From: Altererythrobacter sp. H2
Lineage (GTDB): Bacteria; Pseudomonadota; Alphaproteobacteria; Sphingomonadales; Sphingomonadaceae
Reading direction: 5' to 3'
NCBI RefSeq assembly: GCF_035319885.1
Contig: NZ_CP141285.1
Span: 2,418,001 to 2,482,000, forward strand
DNA length: 64,000 nucleotides
The notes beneath the pieces are model-generated. The model ran no database searches. It was given only the letters and a program-made list of their open reading frames with translations, and was not told where the DNA came from. Both the position numbers and the translations under genes were made by a program. Positions within the stretch are counted from its first letter, which is position 1; the number at the start of each line of letters is the position of its first letter. Of the stretch, positions 25,276-33,917 are shown in pieces.

Positions 25276-26382
25276 TTACAGATTCTCCGGGAGATGGGCG
25301 GTCACGGACACCCCGCCTTGGATGCCCGCCAGCCAGTCGAGCGAGCCGCCAATGGCGGTCATCCTTTCCCGCATGACCTCGATTCCGACGTGGTTCCCGC
25401 CTGCTGTGCCATCGGCAGCCGCATGATCCGCAGCCAGCCCCCGTCCGCCGTCGCGGATGCGCAGAAAGCGGGCTCCGTTATCACCGGGTATGCGAAGCTC
25501 CAGCGCCACCATGCACGGTCCGCCAGCGTGTTTGCGAATATTGGAGACGGCTTCCTGCGCCACACGGAACAGAGCGGTTTCGACATGTGGCTGCAACAGC
25601 GCCACTTCGCCTTCAACGCTGAACCGGATGGTATAGCCGTCCGCCGCCAATCCGTCGGCCAGCGCGCGCAGGGCCGCCTCCAGCCCGAGATCGTCCAGCA
25701 GGGTCGGCCTGAGATTGCCGATCACCGCGCGCAATTCTGTCACCAGTTCGCGGGCGACGCCTGCCAGCCTTGCCCGATCGGTTACAGACAAAGCCTCGGC
25801 CCGATGTCCTTCTGCTCCTTCGAGAATGCGGACCAGAGCAGTCGCAGTCTGGGCAACGCCGTCATGCAGTTCGCGCGAAACCCGGCGGCGTTCGTCTTCC
25901 TGCGCGCTGAACATCCGTCCAACAAGAACTCCAAGACGTTGCTCCCGCTCTCGCAGGGCGGCGAGCAGCCGGGTGCGTTCGTGCTCGCGGCCGATACGGT
26001 CGATTGTCGCACCCATCAGTTCAAGATGCATTCGCACGGCGTCGCGATCTTCGGGATCGGGAATGCTCTCCAGCCCGGGCAGACCTTCAATCGATATCCG
26101 GCCAACCGGTTCGCCCCTGGTGCCAGGCCCCGGGATTGCGATACCCTCGCCGACACCACCCAGACTGACGGCAGCTCTGCGGGCGCCGACGAAAAAGGCC
26201 AGACGCTCACCGCTGCGCCTGAGCGCTTCTTCGATTGTGCTGGCCTCTGCCCGCGCCAGGTCCTGGGCCGTCTGCGACAGGAAGCGCATCCGGGCGGCGC
26301 GCGATTCTGCTGCGCGATAGAGCTCCCGCAGTTCGGCAATCGTCTCGATTGGCGGTTCCAGATGCTGCAGGTCGTCGCGCAT
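25276..26382 (-). CDS. Cytoplasmic NarX-type sensor histidine kinase (HisKA_3)
   Basis: The 368-residue kinase shows no membrane segment. Its N-terminal half (about residues 20-160) may be a GAF-like sensor, but I see no definite ligand motif. The dimerisation domain has the histidine in RRVSRELHDGVAQTATALV. The ATPase domain has FRVAQEAVSNIRKHAGG (N box), IRDGGRGL (G1) and NHVGIEVMRERM (G2). It pairs with the adjacent NarL-family regulator. The first gene of the signalling operon, it is divergent from a secreted-protein gene across a 190-base promoter region. Confidence 0.9.
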   Translation of the reverse strand: MRDDLQHLEPPIETIAELRELYRAAESRAARMRFLSQTAQDLARAEASTIEEALRRSGERLAFFVGARRAAVSLGGVGEGIAIPGPGTRGEPVGRISIEGLPGLESIPDPEDRDAVRMHLELMGATIDRIGREHERTRLLAALREREQRLGVLVGRMFSAQEDERRRVSRELHDGVAQTATALVRILEGAEGHRAEALSVTDRARLAGVARELVTELRAVIGNLRPTLLDDLGLEAALRALADGLAADGYTIRFSVEGEVALLQPHVETALFRVAQEAVSNIRKHAGGPCMVALELRIPGDNGARFLRIRDGGRGLAADHAAADGTAGGNHVGIEVMRERMTAIGGSLDWLAGIQGGVSVTAHLPENL

Positions 26383-26413
26383 GGCGCCTTTCTACCTGCT
26401 GGCGCGCAAAGCG

Positions 26414-26433
26414 CATAGGCCATCCGGCCTATG
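26414..26433. promoter_or_regulatory. Perfect 8-4-8 inverted repeat in a divergent promoter
   Basis: CATAGGCC and GGCCTATG flank the spacer ATCC, giving a 20-base perfect dyad 32 bases upstream of the HisKA_3 kinase start. It also lies in the promoter region of the divergent secreted protein. It could be the binding site of the co-encoded NarL-type regulator. Confidence 0.5.
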
Positions 26434-26572
26434 TCGGACGGCTCGCCAAGCGGCAGATTTTCGCCCTGTCCCGCTCACCTATCTCGCTGCCGATGGACAG
26501 GAGAGTGGCCCGGCGACCCCGGGTGACCGAATTCTTGTTCACACCGCCTGATCTTGCACAAGGAGCTGTGAC

Positions 26573-27172
26573 ATGAAGACTTTTTCGATCAAGACCCTCG
26601 GCCTCGCCGCTGCCCTACCTCTCGCTGCACTCGCTTCGCCGGCCATGGCACATGACCACGCCGGCCACAGTGCCGCCATGACGGCTGCCACCTACGCCCC
26701 CATAACTGTTCAGGAAGTCGAAGCAGCCCAGCGCGCCTGGGGCGATGCCCTGGTTGCGATTGCCACCGAATACGACACCAAGGGCCACGCTGCGGCCAAG
26801 AAGCTGGCTGGCGACGTGCTCGACAGCGCCTATGGCTACAACATGGGCCCGGTCCTGTTCAAGCCGACCCTGGCTGCCGCGCCCCAGACCTTCCGCACCG
26901 AGCGGGAAGGGGCGTTGGCCTACTTCGTGGGCGGGGACAGCAAGTTTGCCGGTGATACAGGCTTCGCGCTGAAGGGCTGGCGCAGCTACGAGATCAAGAA
27001 CGCCGGCATCCTGATCGCCGGTAACTCTGCCACCTCGATGGGCAATGTCACCGTGATTGACGCCAAGGGCAACCGCACCACCGTCGACAAGACCTGGGGC
27101 TATGTCCGCGGGCCGGACGGCAAACTGCGCATCGTGCTGCACCACTCCTCGCTGCCGTATCAGGCCAACTGA
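26573..27172 (+). CDS. Secreted protein of unknown function (possible NTF2/SnoaL-like fold)
   Basis: The 199-residue product has a clear signal peptide (LGLAAALPLAALASPAMA, cleavage near residue 26). The mature N-terminus is histidine-rich (HDHAGHSAAM). The body has alternating helices and strands, including YEIKNAGILIAGNSATSMG and a terminal LRIVLHHSSLPY, consistent with a SnoaL/NTF2-like fold. Similar proteins are sometimes labelled phosphoribosyl-AMP cyclohydrolase, but no catalytic motif for that is visible. A good AAGGAG precedes the ATG. It is divergent from the NarX/NarL-type system, which may control it. Confidence 0.7.
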   Translation: MKTFSIKTLGLAAALPLAALASPAMAHDHAGHSAAMTAATYAPITVQEVEAAQRAWGDALVAIATEYDTKGHAAAKKLAGDVLDSAYGYNMGPVLFKPTLAAAPQTFRTEREGALAYFVGGDSKFAGDTGFALKGWRSYEIKNAGILIAGNSATSMGNVTVIDAKGNRTTVDKTWGYVRGPDGKLRIVLHHSSLPYQAN

Positions 27173-27188
27173 CGGCAGCCTCCCCCGT

Positions 27189-27234
27189 CCGGTCATGCCA
27201 GCGCGCCTCCCGCCATTGGCGCAGGCATGACCGG
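27189..27234. terminator. 11-base perfect inverted repeat after the secreted-protein gene
   Basis: CCGGTCATGCC (27189-27199) and GGCATGACCGG (27224-27234) are perfectly complementary around a 24-base loop, 17 bases after the stop codon. No T-run follows, so it is either a weak terminator, an mRNA-stabilising hairpin or an operator for the OmpW gene. Confidence 0.45.
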
Positions 27235-27302
27235 GCACCCCCTTCCCTGATCCCTCCCCACCCTTCCCTGGCATTGCCGTCGGGGAACAAGGAAAGCGCG
27301 TC

Positions 27303-27980
27303 ATGAACACCAAGCGTAGTCTGGCCATCACCCTTGCTGCTGCGACCATGTCGTTGGCCGCCCCTGCCGTTGCCCAGAGCAATGACGTGGCCATTCAGAT
27401 CAAGGGCTTCGTCACCGGAGTCCTGCCCGACGGGGCCATCACCGATGTCGAGACCGACCTGATCGGGCTGCCGGCCGGTTCGCAGACCCGCGCTACGGAC
27501 TCGGTGGTACCCACGGTGGCAGTCGAGTACTTCCTCTCGCCCGGCTTCTCGCTTGAGACCATTTGCTGCATCACACCGCATGATGTGCGAGGCACAGGTG
27601 CGCTGGCCGGGGCCGAACTGATCAACAACGCGATCATCCTGCCCGCCACCGTAACCGCCAAGGTCCACTTCGATCTGGGCGGCGTGAAGCCCTATATCGG
27701 CGCAGGCCCGACCTACTTCCTGATCTTCAGCGAAGACGTAGGCGCGGATGCCGCCACGCTGGGCGCCACCGATGTCGACCTGTCGGACGAGCTCGGCTTC
27801 GTGTTGCAGGCCGGAATGGATATTGCGCTTAACGATCGTGGCCTCGGCCTCTCGCTCGATGCCAAGCGTTATTTCATCGGCACCACCGCCACCTTCCGCG
27901 CCGGGAACACGGTCGCACTCCAGACCGAGCACGACCTTGACCCATGGGTCCTCAGTGGCGGTCTCAGCTACCGCTTCTGA
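27303..27980 (+). CDS. OmpW-family outer-membrane protein
   Basis: The 225-residue product has a signal peptide ending AAPAVAQ. An eight-strand beta-barrel pattern follows, with SVVPTVAVEYFLSPGFSLET, KPYIGAGPTYFLIF and a terminal aromatic residue (LSGGLSYRF). These are features of OmpW, a small hydrophobic-channel protein. Two adjacent cysteines (ETICCIT) are unusual for an outer-membrane barrel. AAGGA lies upstream of the ATG. A strong terminator follows the stop. Confidence 0.88.
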   Translation: MNTKRSLAITLAAATMSLAAPAVAQSNDVAIQIKGFVTGVLPDGAITDVETDLIGLPAGSQTRATDSVVPTVAVEYFLSPGFSLETICCITPHDVRGTGALAGAELINNAIILPATVTAKVHFDLGGVKPYIGAGPTYFLIFSEDVGADAATLGATDVDLSDELGFVLQAGMDIALNDRGLGLSLDAKRYFIGTTATFRAGNTVALQTEHDLDPWVLSGGLSYRF

Positions 27981-27992
27981 TCTCTCACGAGC

Positions 27993-28027
27993 ATGGCCGG
28001 GGGCAAGCCGACCTCCCGGCCATTTCG
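27993..28027 (+). terminator. Rho-independent terminator after the OmpW gene
   Basis: ATGGCCGGG (27993-28001) pairs perfectly with CCCGGCCAT (28015-28023) and is followed by TTTCGATT. It lies 13 bases after the OmpW stop and before the DUF2490 gene. Confidence 0.7.
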
Positions 28028-28068
28028 ATTCTCACCAGCTTCATCGTGTCCATCAATGGAGTGTTGCC

Positions 28069-28725
28069 GTGCTCAGACCCCTTATCGCACTCTCCGGCTT
28101 TGCCTTGATGACTTCCCCGTCATCCGCCCTCGCCAGTGACGAAGCGTTCGAATTCTGGCTCAATCCCTCGGTCAGCACCGGCCTCGATGAAAATACCGGC
28201 ATCGAAATCGAAACTGCCCAGCGTTTCCGCGATGCTGATGACGGCCGCGCTGACACCTACTTTGCCCGCCTGTGGCTGAACCAGCAGGCCAGCGATACGG
28301 TTACCGTGAGCGGCGCGTTCGAACGGCGGATCAATGATGGCAGCGCGAACGAAACGCGCCTGATCCAGCAGATCACCACCCGCCACAGCATTGTGCGCAC
28401 GCGGTTGCGACTGGAGCAGCGTTTCGTCGACAGCGCCGACCGGATGGGACTGCGCCTTCGCCCTCGCCTGGGTTTGTCCGTGCCACTGGACATCGATGGA
28501 CGCTGGAGCCTGAAAAGCGATGCCGAGCTGTTCCTGACCTTGCGCAGCAACAACCGCGGAGGGGACCAGGGTCTGACCGGGCTTCGCACCCAGGTCGGGA
28601 TTGGCTATGATTTCAACGATCGCCTGTCGATCAGTGCGGCGTATCTGCGCCAGCAGGACTTTGTGGATCGCGGGCCAGACGATGTGGGCCACGCCCCGGT
28701 CATCGGCCTGGAGTTCGCCTTCTGA
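28069..28725 (+). CDS. DUF2490-like predicted outer-membrane protein
   Basis: The 218-residue product has an N-terminal signal segment (LIALSGFALMTSPSSALA). Repeated beta-strand stretches with alternating hydrophobic residues follow (for example FEFWLNPSVSTGLDENTGIE and YFARLWLNQQASDTVTV), and it ends VIGLEFAF. This fits the DUF2490 family of predicted outer-membrane barrels of unknown function. GGAG lies seven bases before the GTG at 28069. It follows the OmpW terminator, so it probably has its own promoter. Confidence 0.75.
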   Translation: MLRPLIALSGFALMTSPSSALASDEAFEFWLNPSVSTGLDENTGIEIETAQRFRDADDGRADTYFARLWLNQQASDTVTVSGAFERRINDGSANETRLIQQITTRHSIVRTRLRLEQRFVDSADRMGLRLRPRLGLSVPLDIDGRWSLKSDAELFLTLRSNNRGGDQGLTGLRTQVGIGYDFNDRLSISAAYLRQQDFVDRGPDDVGHAPVIGLEFAF

Positions 28726-28794
28726 CCGGGCCCGGACCTGAACGCTGTGCCCGAAAGGCTTTCTAAGTTCCCGGGCAAACGCTAACCGGCGCCC

Positions 28795-29229
28795 ATGACC
28801 AGCACGATCTATGTCCTCAACGGCCCCAACCTCAACCTGCTCGGCCTGCGCGAGCCGGAGATCTACGGCACCGCCACGCTCGACGATATTGCGGGAATGC
28901 TGGAAGACCGCGCGCGTGATCTGGGCTTTGCCATCGACATGCGCCAGTCCAACCACGAGGGGCACCTGATCGATTGGTTACACGAAGCCCAGGCTGAAGG
29001 CGCGCGAGCGGTCTTGCTCAACGCTGGCGGATATACCCATACTTCGGTTGCCCTGCACGATGCGATCAAATCGATCACGGTGCCGGTGATCGAAGTTCAC
29101 CTGTCCGACCCCAAGGCACGCGAAGCGTTCCGGCACCATTCCTTTGTTGGCCTTGCTGCAGCGAAAACAGTGGAGGGCCACGGCCCGCAGAGCTACCTGC
29201 TCGCGCTTGAGGCCGTAGCGGAATTGTAA
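28795..29229 (+). CDS. aroQ: 3-dehydroquinate dehydratase, type II
   Basis: The 144-residue enzyme converts 3-dehydroquinate to 3-dehydroshikimate in the shikimate pathway. Signatures are YVLNGPNLNLLGLREPEIYG at the start, FRHHSFVGLAA near the end, and the SNHEGHLIDWLHEA segment. The GGYTHTSVAL motif supports catalysis. Size is normal for the type II dodecamer. It precedes accB by 75 bases, the common aroQ-accB-accC order of proteobacteria. Confidence 0.97.
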   Translation: MTSTIYVLNGPNLNLLGLREPEIYGTATLDDIAGMLEDRARDLGFAIDMRQSNHEGHLIDWLHEAQAEGARAVLLNAGGYTHTSVALHDAIKSITVPVIEVHLSDPKAREAFRHHSFVGLAAAKTVEGHGPQSYLLALEAVAEL

Positions 29230-29304
29230 CTTTCCCGCTCCGCCCCCTTGCCAGCCACGCCCCAGCCGCGCATAGGCGGCGCGACATATTAACAAGGGGC
29301 TCTC

Positions 29305-29790
29305 ATGGCCGATACCAAGGGCGCGTCCGGGCAAAAGTCCGGCATGAATGTCGATACCGCACTCGTGCGCGAGCTGGCGGAACTGCTGGCCGAAACAGGC
29401 CTCACGGAAATCGAGGTGGAAGACGGGACACGCAAAGTCCGCGTCTCGCGCGGTGGCAGCGTTGCCGCCCCGGCGATGTATGCTGCCCCGGCGGCAGCGG
29501 CCTCTTCGCATGCGCCGGCAGCACCTGCGCCTGCTGCGCCCGCCCCGGCGAACAACGCCAATGCGGTGAAATCGCCGATGGTGGGAACGGTCTATCTTGC
29601 CGCCGAGCCGGGTGCCGCGAACTTCGTCAGCGTTGGCCAGACGGTCAAGGCGGGCGACACGCTGGTCATCGTCGAGGCGATGAAGGTGATGAACCCGATC
29701 ATCGCCGACCGTGCAGGCACGGTCGAAGCGATCCTGGTCGAGAATGCCCAGCCGGTCGAGTATGACCAGCCGCTGGTCGTGATCGCGTAA
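29305..29790 (+). CDS. accB: Biotin carboxyl carrier protein of acetyl-CoA carboxylase
   Basis: The 161-residue protein has an N-terminal helical part, an alanine/proline-rich linker (about residues 55-85), and a C-terminal biotinyl domain in which Lys127 of VEAMKVMNP is the biotin attachment site. It carries carboxyl-biotin between AccC and AccAD in fatty acid synthesis. ACAAGGGG precedes the ATG. It lies four bases from accC. Confidence 0.97.
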   Translation: MADTKGASGQKSGMNVDTALVRELAELLAETGLTEIEVEDGTRKVRVSRGGSVAAPAMYAAPAAAASSHAPAAPAPAAPAPANNANAVKSPMVGTVYLAAEPGAANFVSVGQTVKAGDTLVIVEAMKVMNPIIADRAGTVEAILVENAQPVEYDQPLVVIA

Positions 29791-29794
29791 ACCC

Positions 29795-31144
29795 ATGGGC
29801 ATTTCGCGCATCCTGATCGCCAACCGCGGCGAGATCGCCCTGCGCATCCACCGCGCAGCGCACGAAATGGGGATCGAAACGGTCGCGGTTCACTCCACTG
29901 CCGATGCCGATGCAATGCACGTGCGGCTGGCGGACCACGCGGTATGCATTGGCCCGCCGTCGGCGACCGACAGCTATCTGAACGTCGCTGCGATCATCTC
30001 GGCCGCAGAAATCGCCCACGCCGACGCCATTCATCCGGGCTACGGCTTCCTGTCCGAGAACGCCAAGTTCGCCGAGATTGTCGAAGCGCACGATCTCAAA
30101 TGGATCGGCCCCAAGCCCGAACACATCCGGACCATGGGCGACAAGGTCATGGCCAAGAAAACCGCCGGCGACCTTGGCCTGCCGCTGGTGCCAGGCTCTG
30201 CCGGTGCCGTGTCCGAAATCGGCGAAGCACGCCAGATCGCGGCCGAGATCGGCTATCCCGTCATCATCAAGGCCGCCAGCGGCGGCGGCGGGCGCGGGAT
30301 GAAGGTCTGCGAGAGCGAAGACACGCTCGAAACCCTGATGCAGCAGGCCGGAAGCGAGGCCAAGGCCGCATTCGGCGACGCCACCGTCTATATCGAGAAG
30401 TACCTCGGCAACCCGCGCCACATCGAATTCCAGGTATTCGGCGACGGCAACGGCAATGCCATCCACCTCGGCGAGCGTGACTGTTCGCTCCAGCGCCGCC
30501 ACCAGAAGGTGCTGGAAGAAGCCCCCTCCCCGGTTCTGACCTCGGAAGACCGGGACCGGATGGGGGAGGTCTGCGCCGACGCCATGCGCAAGATGAGCTA
30601 TCGCGGTGCCGGGACGATCGAATTCCTGTGGGAAAACGGCGAATTCTACTTCATCGAGATGAACACGCGTCTGCAGGTGGAGCATCCGGTAACCGAAGCG
30701 ATCACCGGGGTCGATCTGGTGCGCGAGCAGATCCGCATAGCCGACGGCAAGCCGCTGTCGGTCACGCAGGACCAGATCGAATTCAAGGGCCACGCGATCG
30801 AGTGCCGCATCAATGCCGAAGATCCGTGGACCTTCGCCCCCAGCCCCGGCAAGATCACTGCCTATCACGCGGCCGGCGGGATGCATGTGCGGGTCGATTC
30901 CGGGCTCTACGCCGGTTACTCGGTGCCGCCTTATTACGACAGCATGATCGCCAAGCTGATTGTCTACGGCCGCAGCCGCGAAGGGTGCATCATGCGCCTG
31001 CGCCGCGCGCTGGAGGAAATGGTGGTCGAAGGGGTCAAGACCTCGATCCCGCTCCACCAGGAACTGCTGCGACAGCCCGACGTACTGAGCGGGGACTACA
31101 GCATCAAATGGCTGGAGGACTGGCTGCGGGAGCGGGCGGGCTAG
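29795..31144 (+). CDS. accC: Biotin carboxylase subunit of acetyl-CoA carboxylase
   Basis: The 449-residue enzyme carboxylates the biotin on AccB using ATP and bicarbonate. It starts [20 protein letters not shown]. The ATP-grasp features [12 protein letters not shown], the catalytic [20 protein letters not shown] region (read in parts) and [14 protein letters not shown] are present. Length is normal. The stop is shared with a convergent lipoprotein gene stop, with a few overlapping bases. Confidence 0.97.
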   Translation: MGISRILIANRGEIALRIHRAAHEMGIETVAVHSTADADAMHVRLADHAVCIGPPSATDSYLNVAAIISAAEIAHADAIHPGYGFLSENAKFAEIVEAHDLKWIGPKPEHIRTMGDKVMAKKTAGDLGLPLVPGSAGAVSEIGEARQIAAEIGYPVIIKAASGGGGRGMKVCESEDTLETLMQQAGSEAKAAFGDATVYIEKYLGNPRHIEFQVFGDGNGNAIHLGERDCSLQRRHQKVLEEAPSPVLTSEDRDRMGEVCADAMRKMSYRGAGTIEFLWENGEFYFIEMNTRLQVEHPVTEAITGVDLVREQIRIADGKPLSVTQDQIEFKGHAIECRINAEDPWTFAPSPGKITAYHAAGGMHVRVDSGLYAGYSVPPYYDSMIAKLIVYGRSREGCIMRLRRALEEMVVEGVKTSIPLHQELLRQPDVLSGDYSIKWLEDWLRERAG

Positions 31145-31515
31145 ACGCCGGACTTTTCGGCGTATTCGATACAGGCGACAACTGCTGCCCGAAGTTCGCC
31201 CGGCTGCACTGACCCCAAGAGCTCGTCTCTCAGTTGATTAAGCGCCGCGAACGCCTCCGGCTCACCGATTCCTTGCGGTATCGCGTAGGCATTCAGGTGC
31301 GTCATCAAGGCTACGAGCGACTTCGAGACGATTTGCGGATCGCGCTCGGCCTCACCGCTTGCCATCAGCCGATCGTAACTGCTGATCTGAGCGGCACAGC
31401 GCAGATGATCGTCATGCGACATCGCGCCGAAGGAAATGGCGCCAGCACTTTCCGCTGAGCATCCCGCCAAAGCGCTGGCGAGCGCGGCGACCATGACGGT
31501 GCAGGCCCCTCTCAT
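31141..31515 (-). CDS. Putative lipoprotein of unknown function
   Basis: The 124-residue product has a short signal sequence with a lipobox ([10 protein letters not shown]) placing a lipidated cysteine near residue 19. A helical body follows that includes [19 protein letters not shown] and ends [14 protein letters not shown]. Two further cysteines (in LRCAAQ and VVACIE) could form a disulfide. I do not recognise the family. It is translationally coupled to the Lrp-family gene upstream (ATGA), which is an odd partner for a lipoprotein. Confidence 0.65.
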   Translation of the reverse strand: MRGACTVMVAALASALAGCSAESAGAISFGAMSHDDHLRCAAQISSYDRLMASGEAERDPQIVSKSLVALMTHLNAYAIPQGIGEPEAFAALNQLRDELLGSVQPGELRAAVVACIEYAEKSGV

Positions 31516-31976
31516 TCCAGCGGAACCCCCGGCTCGTGCTTACTGGTACGGATCGTAAGGCTGGTCTTCACGCTAGCCACGTTGGGGGCCGGCGTGAGTT
31601 TGCTGGTGAGGAATTCCTGAAAGCTCTGCAGGTCACGGCTGACGATCTTGAGGATGAAATCGATTTCGCCGTTGAGCATGTGCACTTCGCGCACTTCAGG
31701 CAGCATCTTCATTGCCGCCTCGAATTCGCGCAGCGCATCCTCAGCCTGGCTCTTCAGGCTGACCATGGCGAATACGGTAATGGCAAAGCCGAGCTTGGTT
31801 GCATCGAGTTCGGCGTGATACCCCTTGATCACCCCATCTTCCTCGAGCGAGCGGACCCGCCGCAGGCACGGTGGTGCCGTCAGCCCCACCCGCTGGGCGA
31901 GTTCGACATTGGTAATCCGGCCCTCATCCTGCAATTCGGCCAACAGCCGCCGGTCGATGAAATCAAGATTGGACAT
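31512..31976 (-). CDS. Lrp/AsnC-family transcriptional regulator
   Basis: The 154-residue protein has the helix-turn-helix FIDRRLLAELQDEGRITNVE and VGLTAPPCLRRVRSLEEDGV. The C-terminal RAM domain includes VHMLNGEIDFILKIV. It differs from the other Lrp-family protein in this window. It is divergent from the degenerate histidine kinase over a 230-base gap that holds an AT-rich dyad. Its effector is not predictable. Confidence 0.92.
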   Translation of the reverse strand: MSNLDFIDRRLLAELQDEGRITNVELAQRVGLTAPPCLRRVRSLEEDGVIKGYHAELDATKLGFAITVFAMVSLKSQAEDALREFEAAMKMLPEVREVHMLNGEIDFILKIVSRDLQSFQEFLTSKLTPAPNVASVKTSLTIRTSKHEPGVPLE

Positions 31977-32064
31977 GCACTCACCCCTGTAAACTTACGC
32001 GGAGAAGGCATATTCGCTCCACCACCCGCAACGAATGCCACGCTCCAGGTCGGGTGGCGATAAT

Positions 32065-32085
32065 ATTGTTGTTTCTGGCAGCAAT
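32065..32085. promoter_or_regulatory. Candidate Lrp-family operator
   Basis: ATTGTTG and CAGCAAT are separated by seven bases and match as an inverted pair with one mismatch. The site is AT-rich in a GC-rich gap between the lrp-type gene and the kinase gene. No other clear feature is seen in the 230-base region, apart from a GGAG-type ribosome site before the kinase. Confidence 0.35.
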
Positions 32086-32206
32086 TGTCCCGCTTTGCAA
32101 CGCCTGCCATGTCTGTGCATACGCCCGGCCCGCCCCTTGCTAGTATCCAAGCGGGCAGGCACCTCGCGGAGGTTCGAGCGTATTCACCTCGCCCGCCGGA
32201 GAACCC

Positions 32207-33904
32207 ATGCGTTTCGATGACCGCCTTGCCACTGTGCTGCGCCACCGCGCCGCCGGTGCGCGCGCGGCGCGTACGCAGTTTCGGCAATTGCTCGATCTGC
32301 TCGATCAGCCGCGCGATTCGCGGGACCGGAGCCTGCTGGCATCGGCGTGGCTGCGGCTCGGTGCGCTCGGGGAAGCTATCCCTGCCAGCGAACGGGCGGC
32401 CCTGCTGCGCGATCCTTCGGTGCGCATCCGCAACGCCGAACTGGCCGCCCATTTGGCCGAGGACGAGCCGGACGTGGCCGCTGCTGCACTGGCGAGAGCA
32501 CACCTGTCGCAAGACGACTGGGAGGCCCTGATCCCGCGCTTGCCGATCCGCGCACGCGGATTTCTGCGCTTTCGCCGGGATTTGCCCGAGGGAACGGTAA
32601 GGTTGCTTGACCGGCTGGGCATTCATGACCGGGGCCTGCCTCAACCGGTAGCGACTGAACTGGCGGCGGCCCAGCCGGATGCCGGAACTGCCCCGCCCCC
32701 TCCCACCGATGCGGATCCCGAAGAGACAGCGTTGGCCGAAGCCGAAGCAGAGGACAGCGAAATCGGCGCGCTGGTCAAGCGCATCGAGGCGTTCCGCCAG
32801 GCCCGCTTTGCGCCTTCATCGGTTGTCGAAGCCCCGCGCCTCCCCCTCGGTGATCGGACGGGCGAGAATGATCGCCCACGGGTTGCCAGCTTTGCCTTCA
32901 GCACCGACGTCGCAGGCCAGCTTGACTGGGCCGATCCCGCCATTGCCCCGGCAGTTGTCGGTATGCACCTTGCCGATTGCATTGTCGGTCGGGTAGCCCC
33001 GCTCGCTCTGCGGCAGCCCTTGCGTAGCGCCCCGGCCACAGTGGCGGGGGCCCCCGCGATTGCGGGCGACTGGATCATCGATGCAGCCCCGCGCTTTGCC
33101 CGCGAAACAGGCGCGTTCGCCGGCTTTGTCGGGCGATTCTGCCGGCCGCCGGAACCGGCTGCGAATGATGCGGCCGCAGAACCCTCCGAAGGCGATCGGA
33201 TGCGCCAGCTGCTGCATGAATTGCGCACCCCGGTAAACGCGATCCAGGGATATGCCGAAATCATCCAGCAGCAATTGTTCAGCGCTGTGCCGCACGAATA
33301 CCGCGCGCTGGCGGCCACCATCGCAGGCGATGCCGCACGGATCATGGCCGGCTTCGACGAGATGGACCGGCTGGCCCGGCTGGAGACCGGATCGTTCGAG
33401 ATCGAACCCGGCGCCTGCGATCTGGGCGCCGTGATCGAGCGCCAGCTCGCGTTGTTGCGCCCTGTCATCGAGCCGCGCATGGCCGATATACATGCCACGA
33501 TGGCGACCGGGCCCTGCCCGGTAGCCCTCGCCCCGGCTGACGGCGAAGCGCTTGCCTGGCGACTTCTGGCAACCCTGGCAGGATCGCTGGCTGCCGGCGA
33601 GCGTCTGGTGTTGTCGCTCAGCCGCACCTCGCGCGAAGTCCTGCTCAGCTGCGATCTGCCTGCCGCCCTTGCTGGCGAAGACGACGTATTTGCGGCGACT
33701 GCGCGGGCGGCAAGCGGGGCGCTCTCCGCCGGTGCGTTCGGTGCAGGCTTTGCGCTGCGGCTGGTCCGCGCCGAGGTGCGGGCCGTCGGCGGTTCGCTTG
33801 CCCGGGTTGACGACAGCTTGCTGCTGGTACTTCCACTCTTGACCGGCATCGTGCCGGTTCCTAGCGCTCTTGCCGGTGCCGGAGGGGAAGCCGGGACCGG
33901 GTAA
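32207..33904 (+). CDS. Histidine kinase-like protein with degenerate ATPase domain
   Basis: The 565-residue cytoplasmic protein has an N-terminal helical region (about residues 1-125) that resembles HEAT/DUF2336-type repeats. An acidic, proline-rich linker and a PAS-like middle (about 220-310) follow. A HisKA domain with an intact phosphoacceptor region LLHELRTPVNAIQGYAEII comes next. The following ATPase domain keeps a G2-like GAGFALRLVRAEVRAVGGSL, but the N box is replaced by LLATLAGSLAAGE without asparagine, and no DxGxG box is visible. ATP binding is therefore doubtful. It is divergent from an Lrp regulator and followed by a WalW-like gene. Confidence 0.75.
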   Translation: MRFDDRLATVLRHRAAGARAARTQFRQLLDLLDQPRDSRDRSLLASAWLRLGALGEAIPASERAALLRDPSVRIRNAELAAHLAEDEPDVAAAALARAHLSQDDWEALIPRLPIRARGFLRFRRDLPEGTVRLLDRLGIHDRGLPQPVATELAAAQPDAGTAPPPPTDADPEETALAEAEAEDSEIGALVKRIEAFRQARFAPSSVVEAPRLPLGDRTGENDRPRVASFAFSTDVAGQLDWADPAIAPAVVGMHLADCIVGRVAPLALRQPLRSAPATVAGAPAIAGDWIIDAAPRFARETGAFAGFVGRFCRPPEPAANDAAAEPSEGDRMRQLLHELRTPVNAIQGYAEIIQQQLFSAVPHEYRALAATIAGDAARIMAGFDEMDRLARLETGSFEIEPGACDLGAVIERQLALLRPVIEPRMADIHATMATGPCPVALAPADGEALAWRLLATLAGSLAAGERLVLSLSRTSREVLLSCDLPAALAGEDDVFAATARAASGALSAGAFGAGFALRLVRAEVRAVGGSLARVDDSLLLVLPLLTGIVPVPSALAGAGGEAGTG

Positions 33905-33917
33905 CAGCCGCGGATGT

